The position numbers were made by a program, and so were the translations under genes. The notes beneath the pieces were generated by a model. That model was not told where the DNA came from. It saw nothing but the letters and a program-made list of their open reading frames with translations, and did no database searches. Of a DNA stretch of 12,068 nt, positions 6,912-12,068 are shown piece by piece. Position 1 is the stretch's first letter, and every line of letters begins with the position of its first letter. Location: contig DBJG01000073.1 of NCBI GenBank assembly GCA_002296455.1, positions 19,266 through 31,333 on the forward strand, in the 5' to 3' direction. Origin of the DNA: Caryophanales bacterium UBA782 (GTDB lineage Bacteria; Bacillota_I; Bacilli_A; RFN20; CAG-826).

Positions 6912-8297
6912 ATGCCAGAACTTCCAGAAGTTGAAACAGTAAAGCGAATTCTCGAACCGATAATTCAAGGAGAAACCATCCGTTCTATCGATATTTACAG
7001 AGAGAAGAATATCCTAAACGGCAAAGACAAGTTTCTCCAGTCTCTCCTTGGGGAAACGTTTTTGGGCGTGTCTAGACGTGGCAAATATCTGATTTTCCAT
7101 CTCACCCATAAGAAAGCGATTATTGCTCATCTTCGAATGGAAGGAAAATACGAAGAGGGTAGAGAGAGTGAGCCACCCCACAAGCATGATATTCTCCGTT
7201 ACGTTTTCGTTTCGGGGAAAACACTCCGTTACAACGACGTGCGCACATTTGGCACAATCGAATTTCGACTAGAGAAAGATTTATATTCATTGCCTCCTTT
7301 GTCACGTCTTGGAAAAGAACCTTTTGATATTACTCCGATAGAGCTATTCGAAAAACTCCAAAAAAAGAATTGCCCCATCAAAGAAGCGATTATGGATCAA
7401 AGCGTCATCGCTGGAATCGGAAATATCTATGCCGACGAAATCCTTTTTGCCTCCTTTTTATACCCATTAAAAAAAGCGAATACTGTGACGAAAAAAGAAG
7501 CAAAAAGTATCGTGGATTCCTCCACTAGAATCCTTTCACTTGCAATTCAAGAAGGTGGCAGCACAATCCGAAGTTACCATCCAAAAGAAGGAATGAATGG
7601 CAATATGCAAAACGAGCTTTTTGTCTATGGAAAAAAGGGAAAGCCATGTCCCCGCTGCCTCTTCCCGCTTCGTAAGATCGTTGTCGGAGGAAGAGGAACG
7701 ACCTATTGTCCAAACTGCCAAAGGGGCGATAAGCCTATCGTCATCGGCGTCACCGGCCCTATTGCAAGTGGAAAAAGTGAGGTCGCCCACTATTTGGAAA
7801 GTAAAGGGTATTCCCATCTAGACGCGGATGCGATTGTGACTGCGCTTTATCAAAAGCCAAGCGTTTTAAAAAGAATTCAAACGATTTTTGGCGATTATGC
7901 CGTCAAGAATGGCATTTTGGATCGCGTATATTTGCGAGAATCAATCAATGAATCGCCCGAAAAGAAGGCAAATTTAGAACATTTCATTTGGCCGCTCGTG
8001 TATCGAAAAATCGAACAAGACATTCAAAAAACACAATGTAATCGCATTTTATTAGACGTACCTTTTTTGATTGATTCACCATTAGAAAAAGAATGCGACG
8101 CCATTATTTATATCGAAGCGGATCCTTCCATTCAAAGAAAACGCATTATTGCACGTGGAAAAGACCCGATTAGTTCTTTAAAAATGAACGCTTCTTTCCC
8201 TCGGGAGAAGGCCAAAAGCAAAGCGAATATCATCCTTGACGGAAATGGAACCAAGGAAGACTTAAGAAAACAAATCGACCACTACTCTTTTCTATAA
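6912..8297 (+). CDS. mutM-coaE: MutM (Fpg) DNA glycosylase fused to CoaE dephospho-CoA kinase
   Basis: A single 461-residue frame carries two complete enzymes. Residues 1-270 are formamidopyrimidine-DNA glycosylase/AP lyase, which removes 8-oxoguanine and Fapy lesions: catalytic Pro2-Glu3, Lys58, damage-site triad Met76/Arg111/Phe113, H2TH region (about 157-181), Arg261, and a zinc finger with Cys246, Cys249, Cys266, Cys269. After a 5-residue linker, residues 276-461 are dephospho-CoA kinase, the last step of CoA synthesis: P-loop GPIASGKS (282-289), DAD (304-306), and a Gln/Arg-rich lid region around 408-416. The usual CoaE HP dipeptide reads Trp360-Pro361. The start is fixed by the need for Pro2, 2 nt after the polA stop, with a weak GAGG (6898-6901). 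No ATG, GTG or TTG in frame lies at the domain junction, so CoaE cannot be started separately with a normal codon. The 3' end overlaps dnaI, on the other strand, by 6 nt. Confidence 0.95.
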   Translation: MPELPEVETVKRILEPIIQGETIRSIDIYREKNILNGKDKFLQSLLGETFLGVSRRGKYLIFHLTHKKAIIAHLRMEGKYEEGRESEPPHKHDILRYVFVSGKTLRYNDVRTFGTIEFRLEKDLYSLPPLSRLGKEPFDITPIELFEKLQKKNCPIKEAIMDQSVIAGIGNIYADEILFASFLYPLKKANTVTKKEAKSIVDSSTRILSLAIQEGGSTIRSYHPKEGMNGNMQNELFVYGKKGKPCPRCLFPLRKIVVGGRGTTYCPNCQRGDKPIVIGVTGPIASGKSEVAHYLESKGYSHLDADAIVTALYQKPSVLKRIQTIFGDYAVKNGILDRVYLRESINESPEKKANLEHFIWPLVYRKIEQDIQKTQCNRILLDVPFLIDSPLEKECDAIIYIEADPSIQRKRIIARGKDPISSLKMNASFPREKAKSKANIILDGNGTKEDLRKQIDHYSFL

Positions 8298-9194
8298 ATA
8301 GTTTTGAACTCCATCATGGAGGTAATGAACACCGTCGATTTTCGATTCAATGAGTGTGGACAATCTTTTCGCGATGATACTTCCGGCACGAGAAGTGCCG
8401 TAAAGCGTTTTTATTTCGTCTAAGGAATAATCACTAGTGAAAAAGGTAGGCAGATTCTTTTTCGCACGATAACTAAGTAATGGCATCAAAATCTGATCGC
8501 GCACATAATCGCTTTTGTATTCATTTCCGAAGTCATCCAAAACAAGTATCTCGGAGGTGGCAACTTGATTCATCGTTTTTTCAAAGAGCGGTTTATTTTT
8601 AATCGAAAGGTTTTTAAATTCGTCGAAGCGTTTCACACAGTCAAGAAAAGCGATTGAATAGCCAAATCGGACCAAACGATTCGTCATCGCGATGGCTAGC
8701 ATCGATTTGCCTACGCCCGTATCACCGCACAAATACAACCAAGGATGCAATTTATCTTGGATTGCACTCGCACATTTCCTTGAAAGAAATTTCGCATCTT
8801 CTTTATTTGGCATTCTTTCAAGAGAAAGAGAAAGCGATTCTTCAGGAAAGTCGCGATATAAATAGCCGTTTTTTATTTTTTCTTGTTCCGCTAAAAACGC
8901 ACAGTGGCCATATGTCCGATTCAAAACTCCACTGTCATCGATAAACAAATCCATCGTGTGGAAAGGGGGGTTTGAGGTACAGTGATCCATCCCTTTGCAT
9001 CCTTTACAAGCGTGCATCGACTCTTGACATGCCAAAAATAGAGGAATGTTCTTTTCCACAAAAGAAGCATCAACATGAAGTTCGTTCATCTTTTTCCGAA
9101 TGAATGGGTCCGTCAATAAGGAATTCATGACATCAGAAAAACCGATGGACGAAACAGGCTTTATTTTTTCGCTTTCTTCTTTGCTCGTCTTCAT
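8292..9194 (-). CDS. dnaI: Primosomal helicase loader DnaI
   Basis: DnaI is the AAA+ ATPase that, in Firmicutes, loads the hexameric replicative helicase onto DNA with DnaB and DnaD. The 300-residue protein is full length (B. subtilis about 311). The N-terminal helicase-binding domain has a zinc-binding cluster: Cys63, Cys66, Cys72, His79 and His97/Cys98. The AAA+ domain follows: Walker A GDTGVGKS (157-164), Walker B ILVLDD (216-221), sensor 1 at Thr253-Ser254 (FFTSDY), and an arginine-finger candidate at Arg269 or Arg277. The start at 9194 gives the conserved N-terminus; upstream on this strand is GAAAGG (9206-9201), a moderate ribosome site. It begins 2 nt after the dnaB stop, so the two form an operon. 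Its TAG stop is the complement of the last sense codon of mutM-coaE. Confidence 0.95.
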   Translation of the reverse strand: MKTSKEESEKIKPVSSIGFSDVMNSLLTDPFIRKKMNELHVDASFVEKNIPLFLACQESMHACKGCKGMDHCTSNPPFHTMDLFIDDSGVLNRTYGHCAFLAEQEKIKNGYLYRDFPEESLSLSLERMPNKEDAKFLSRKCASAIQDKLHPWLYLCGDTGVGKSMLAIAMTNRLVRFGYSIAFLDCVKRFDEFKNLSIKNKPLFEKTMNQVATSEILVLDDFGNEYKSDYVRDQILMPLLSYRAKKNLPTFFTSDYSLDEIKTLYGTSRAGSIIAKRLSTLIESKIDGVHYLHDGVQNYL

Positions 9195-9196
9195 TT

Positions 9197-10465
9197 TTAG
9201 CCTTTCTTAATTCCAGCGAAAATATCGTCAAACGAAACGTCGTCTTTTTCTTCTACACCAGAATTATTGGTATCATTTGTTAATTTCTTTTTCGTCTCTT
9301 GAAGCGGGCTTTTATTAGAAGAAGATTGTTTCTTGCATCTTGTCTTCGTGAAATAATTCATCGCATCAATCGCCGTTTCGATTCCTTCTCTAACTAAAGA
9401 GGCGGCAATCTTTTCTGTGTAGGCCTTTGGAAGCGCATTGTTTTTTAAGGACAATACATAAAATAGAAGCGCGTTAGTCACCTCACTATTGAGCCCCATA
9501 TCCAAAGTGAGTTCCTCAATCAGTGACATATCGCTGGGAGCAGGTTTGTTTCCTTTTTGGAAGGAAGAAAGAAATTCAATCGGGGACATTCTTTGCATTT
9601 TTCGAATCATCCTCGCTAAGCCGCTATCCCCTTGAACCGACACTTTTATTTTCTTCTCTTCTTCAGAAGCCAATTTCAAGTAATCAAAACGGGCGTTTTC
9701 TTTACAAACAGCTAATAAAGAGTCGCGCTTTAAGCGATTGCCGAAATCGGCTTTTTCGTCGAAAGAGGAATTTACAAAATCCGCCAACGTGTCAATGCTA
9801 TACCCATAAAGCCCTTGAACGCGCTCTATATAGTTGATTTCTTGTTGCGAAAAAGACGTTGATTTATAGCGGTTGTCAATTACTTGAAGGGCTTTGATAA
9901 ACCCGTTGAAATCAAAATTCAATTGAGAGGTTCCTGTTTTCTTTCCACCGCTAGCAAGAATGCTTTGAACGTACTTCCCATCATTGAGATCTGGAGAAAA
10001 ATAGCGGACAAACGTCATCGAAACGTCTTTAAAATCCTTCGGTTTCTCATCGAAGGTATAACGCTTTGCCAGTTTTTTGGCGTCCTCTTCCCCGATGTAT
10101 TTTGATAACGTGCCGGCAAAAAGCGGATCTTTGAAGAAAGAACGCGGAGAGTGCGGAGCGTAAAGACAATAAGAAAAGAGGCGGAAAGAATCGCTCGCTC
10201 CTAAATACGTTGATACAAGAGAAACCGCTTCAAGCGCGTTGAGTGCACTCACCACTTCGCCGACGGAAAGGCCCGTATTTCGTAGTAGTTTTTCATGATT
10301 TGTCGCCATGCCAGACTTCTCTTCGAAAAACGCGAAATAAAGCGCAATCGCTTTCGCTCCAACAAGAGGCATATACAAATCAAGCACCACTTTTCGGTCA
10401 AAATCGCTTAATGGGGAGAGCTTTTTTACCTCATACAAATCGTTTATCGCTAAGTCATTCACCAT
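9197..10465 (-). CDS. dnaB: Replication initiation and membrane attachment protein DnaB (Firmicutes type)
   Basis: This is the Firmicutes DnaB, a helicase-loading co-factor that works with DnaD and DnaI at oriC and in PriA-dependent restart; it is not the helicase called DnaB in E. coli. The 422-residue protein is slightly shorter than B. subtilis DnaB (about 472). The N-terminal winged-helix region begins around residue 20 with the family pattern LYMPLVGAKAIALY (30-43). The C-terminal DnaB/DnaD domain spans about 294-375. Its YxxxIxxxW signature reads Tyr349, Ile353, Leu357, so the Trp is lost. A polar, charged tail (about 376-422) follows. The start is forced: an in-frame TAG lies 12 nt upstream (10480-10478). 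There is no Shine-Dalgarno at a useful distance; AGGAGG exists but 45 nt away. The dnaI gene follows after 2 nt. Confidence 0.88.
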   Translation of the reverse strand: MVNDLAINDLYEVKKLSPLSDFDRKVVLDLYMPLVGAKAIALYFAFFEEKSGMATNHEKLLRNTGLSVGEVVSALNALEAVSLVSTYLGASDSFRLFSYCLYAPHSPRSFFKDPLFAGTLSKYIGEEDAKKLAKRYTFDEKPKDFKDVSMTFVRYFSPDLNDGKYVQSILASGGKKTGTSQLNFDFNGFIKALQVIDNRYKSTSFSQQEINYIERVQGLYGYSIDTLADFVNSSFDEKADFGNRLKRDSLLAVCKENARFDYLKLASEEEKKIKVSVQGDSGLARMIRKMQRMSPIEFLSSFQKGNKPAPSDMSLIEELTLDMGLNSEVTNALLFYVLSLKNNALPKAYTEKIAASLVREGIETAIDAMNYFTKTRCKKQSSSNKSPLQETKKKLTNDTNNSGVEEKDDVSFDDIFAGIKKG

Positions 10466-10480
10466 AACTTTTCTATTCTA
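10463..10480 (-). promoter_or_regulatory. Probable dnaB-dnaI -10 element with near-leaderless start
   Basis: On the minus strand TAGAAT (10480-10475) resembles a -10 hexamer and stands 9 nt before the dnaB ATG. The predicted transcript would have only about 2-3 nt of leader, matching the lack of a Shine-Dalgarno. An overlapping AATAAT just upstream is an alternative -10 and would give about 11 nt of leader. No good -35 hexamer is seen. Confidence 0.35.
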
Positions 10481-10593
10481 TCATTATTTCGATATTCTCT
10501 CGTAGTGTTTCCTCCTGAATTTTCTTGAAATGATTTCCATTCATTTACACGAATGTTTAGCAAGAAATGATTGATTCTTAAGAAAAACTACGT

Positions 10594-10651
10594 TTATGGC
10601 TTTCTCATAGAGAAAAATAAGTACATAATTAAGCGGATTATTGTCGAGGAG
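10594..10651 (+). promoter_or_regulatory. pfkA-pyk leader: candidate promoter and ribosome binding site
   Basis: The Shine-Dalgarno GAGGAG (10646-10651) lies 8 nt before the pfkA ATG and is the clearest in the window. CATAAT (10624-10629) is a reasonable -10 that would give a leader of about 24 nt. The matching -35 position (TTTCTC, 10601-10606) is poor. That hexamer is one arm of a perfect 6-3-6 inverted repeat with GAGAAA (10610-10615), a possible operator. The ribosome site is clear; promoter and operator are inference. Confidence 0.4.
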
Positions 10652-10659
10652 AATAAAAA

Positions 10660-11625
10660 ATGGTTAAAAGAATTGGGATCTTGACTTCCGGCGGTGATGC
10701 ACCAGGAATGAACTGCGCGATTCGCGCCGTGGTACGTGCCGGGATGAGCTATGGGCTCGAGGTGTATGGTATTTACGATGGATATCGCGGGTTAGTAGAC
10801 GGGGAGATCGTCAAATTAGACCGCGGATCGGTCAGCAACATCGTGAATCGTGGAGGAACGATTCTTCGTACGGCCAGACTTCCAGAATTCAAAATGGAAA
10901 ATGTTCGCGAGAAAGGCGTCGAGCAATTAAAGAAATTCGGAATTGAAGCGCTTGTGGTCATCGGAGGAGATGGCTCCTATATGGGTGCAAAGAAATTAAC
11001 GGAAATGGGTATTAACTGTGTTGGACTTCCTGGCACAATCGATAACGATATCGCGTCGACCGATTACACAATCGGTTTCGACACTTGCTTGAACACAGTT
11101 TGTGATTGCGTCGATAAAATCCGTGACACTACTGAATCTCATGGTCGCTGCGCCATTATCGAAGTTATGGGGAACCACTGCGGCGATGTCGCTTTATTCG
11201 GCGGTTTAGCGGAAGGCGCCGATATGATTATCACCCCTGATCATCCAATTCCTGAAGAGGAAATCTTTAGAAATTTAAAGGAACTTCACGATAACCACGC
11301 CGATCGCCGTGCGATTGTTATCGTAAGCGAGAAGCTATACCCAGACCTCCACGCTTTTGCAAAACGTGTGCAAGAAGCTACTGGCTTCGATACAAGAAGT
11401 GATGTACTTGGACATGTTCAGCGTGGCGGCGCGCCAAGCGCTTTCGACCGCATCCTTGCAGCAAGGATGGGTGCTTATGCTGTTGATTGCCTTTGCGAAG
11501 GAAAAGGCGGAATCTGCATTGGCATCGTAAATAATAAAATCGTCGATTACGATATTTATGAAGCGTTGTCTTTACCTCGCGATAAACACGTTTCGATGCT
11601 CCGCCTTATCGACTTGCTCAAATAA
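10660..11625 (+). CDS. pfkA: 6-phosphofructokinase, ATP-dependent
   Basis: It phosphorylates fructose 6-phosphate to fructose 1,6-bisphosphate with ATP, the committed step of glycolysis, as a cytoplasmic homotetramer. The 321-residue length is normal. Motifs: GGDAPGMN (11-18), GGDGS (102-106), PGTIDND (124-130) with the catalytic Asp128, SHGR with Arg163, and GHVQRGG (251-257). Gly after the Asp in GGDGS and Gly in PGTIDND mark the ATP rather than the pyrophosphate type. One oddity is MGNHCGD (170-176), where the family has MGR; the Asn172 position corresponds to E. coli Arg171, an active-site residue. The gene has a strong ribosome site and starts a pfkA-pyk unit, divergent from dnaB. Allosteric control by ADP and PEP is usual for the family; I did not assess the effector site residue by residue. 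Confidence 0.97.
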   Translation: MVKRIGILTSGGDAPGMNCAIRAVVRAGMSYGLEVYGIYDGYRGLVDGEIVKLDRGSVSNIVNRGGTILRTARLPEFKMENVREKGVEQLKKFGIEALVVIGGDGSYMGAKKLTEMGINCVGLPGTIDNDIASTDYTIGFDTCLNTVCDCVDKIRDTTESHGRCAIIEVMGNHCGDVALFGGLAEGADMIITPDHPIPEEEIFRNLKELHDNHADRRAIVIVSEKLYPDLHAFAKRVQEATGFDTRSDVLGHVQRGGAPSAFDRILAARMGAYAVDCLCEGKGGICIGIVNNKIVDYDIYEALSLPRDKHVSMLRLIDLLK

Positions 11626-11636
11626 GGACGACGTTT

Positions 11637-12068
11637 ATGTTCTTAGTTACCAATAAGAAAACGAAAATCATATGCACGATCGGCCCCGCAAGTGAAACGC
11701 CTGAGACGATTTATGCTTTATACAAAGCGGGCATGAACGTCATGCGCGTTAATTTCAGCCACGGCACGCATGAAGAACAGCTAAAGAAAATAAATATCGC
11801 ACGTAGCTTTGAAAACTTATATGGTATCTACCTTCCCGTTGCTCTTGACACCAAAGGACCTGAATTAAGGACGGGCTATATGGAAAATGGGAAAGTCATC
11901 GTAGATAAAGGCCAAGTCATGCGCGTTTCCATGACTCCGATGATTGGGAATAAGGAAAAGTTCTCTTGTTCTCATCCTGGCTTATTTGACGATGTGAAAA
12001 TCGGTGACACGATTTTAATCGACGATGGCAATCTCGAAATGGAAGTCATCGATAAAGACGAAAAGAAT
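11637..12068 (+). CDS. pyk: Pyruvate kinase, N-terminal part (runs off the window)
   Basis: Pyruvate kinase converts phosphoenolpyruvate and ADP to pyruvate and ATP, the last step of glycolysis. The first 144 residues are present, and the frame is open to the end of the window. Visible motifs are KTKIICTIGPAS (8-19), MRVNFSHG (36-43) with Arg37, Asn39, Ser41 and His42 at the active and cation site, and LDTKGPELRTG (70-80), which leads into the B domain; residues to 144 cover much of that domain. The ATG lies 11 nt after the pfkA stop, with AAGGA (11624-11628) overlapping that stop at 8 nt spacing, so the two genes form one operon, as in many Bacilli. The catalytic C-terminal barrel half and regulatory domain are outside the window. 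Confidence 0.96.
   Translation, partial: MFLVTNKKTKIICTIGPASETPETIYALYKAGMNVMRVNFSHGTHEEQLKKINIARSFENLYGIYLPVALDTKGPELRTGYMENGKVIVDKGQVMRVSMTPMIGNKEKFSCSHPGLFDDVKIGDTILIDDGNLEMEVIDKDEKN

Noticed and set aside
8309..8321. Perfect hairpin CTCCA-TCA-TGGAG near the mutM-coaE / dnaI junction as a terminator
   Set aside because: The stem is only 5 bp, lies inside dnaI coding sequence and has no T-run on either side.
8654..8944. Plus-strand frame antisense to dnaI, and other long frames opposite or within dnaE, polA, dnaB and pfkA
   Set aside because: They are shadow frames with no ribosome sites or recognisable protein features, lying over strongly conserved genes.
10510..10515. Minus-strand AGGAGG as the dnaB ribosome binding site
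   Set aside because: It is 45 nt from the dnaB ATG, no start codon lies at suitable spacing, and an in-frame stop blocks a longer dnaB; probably chance.
10473..10544. Minus-strand 23-codon reading frame just upstream of dnaB
   Set aside because: It has no ribosome site before its ATG, is not in the dnaB frame, and frames this short are expected by chance in AT-rich sequence.
1..12068. UGA read as Trp (genetic code 4)
   Set aside because: No conserved gene contains an in-frame UGA and all Trp codons seen are UGG; the lipoprotein UGA-UAG alone is not evidence.
1..12068. CRISPR arrays, insertion sequences, tRNA or rRNA genes, riboswitches
   Set aside because: No regularly spaced repeats, transposase frames, cloverleaf-like segments or known riboswitch cores were recognised, and almost all of the window is protein-coding.

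Overview
The window reads as an ordinary core-genome stretch of a low-GC Gram-positive bacterium of the Bacilli / Mycoplasmatota (Mollicutes-like) side. The evidence is the Firmicutes-specific helicase-loading pair DnaB (DnaD-like) and DnaI, a DnaE polymerase with a degenerate PHP domain, a Pol I with an eroded proofreading domain, AT-leaning codon use, and very scarce tryptophan (five Trp in about 3,900 encoded residues). No in-frame UGA interrupts any of the conserved genes and Trp is encoded by UGG, so nothing here requires a reassigned code. I cannot name the species.

Layout. (1) Positions 1-357 hold the 3' end of a secreted papain-like cysteine peptidase with a Cys/His-rich tail. It overlaps a small lipoprotein gene (347-1099), which is followed by a strong intrinsic terminator (1121-1164). 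(2) From 1266 to 8297 there is a tightly packed plus-strand operon, dnaE - polA - mutM::coaE, with gene junctions of -8 and +2 nt. Its last gene is a translational fusion of the DNA-repair glycosylase MutM (Fpg) with the CoA-biosynthesis enzyme dephospho-CoA kinase (CoaE). (3) On the minus strand, dnaB (10465-9197) and dnaI (9194-8292) form a two-gene operon that converges on the first one; dnaI and mutM::coaE overlap tail-to-tail by 6 nt. (4) A 194-bp divergent intergenic region (10466-10659) separates dnaB from pfkA (10660-11625), which is followed at once by pyk (from 11637, running off the window).

How the genes work together. The middle section is a replication/repair cluster: DnaE extends primers, Pol I processes Okazaki fragments and fills repair gaps, MutM excises oxidised purines whose gaps Pol I can fill, and DnaB plus DnaI load the replicative helicase at the origin and at restarted forks. 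pfkA-pyk encodes two regulated steps of glycolysis. As I recall it, this gene set is a condensed version of a conserved Bacilli neighbourhood (in B. subtilis dnaE ... pfkA-pyk ... polA-mutM-coaE ... dnaB-dnaI), here with the intervening genes gone and the dnaB-dnaI pair in the opposite orientation.

I see no CRISPR array, mobile element, RNA gene or obviously new defence or biosynthetic system. The most notable points are the MutM-CoaE fusion, probable leaderless starts of dnaE and dnaB, the tryptophan depletion, and substitutions at normally conserved positions in CoaE and PfkA.
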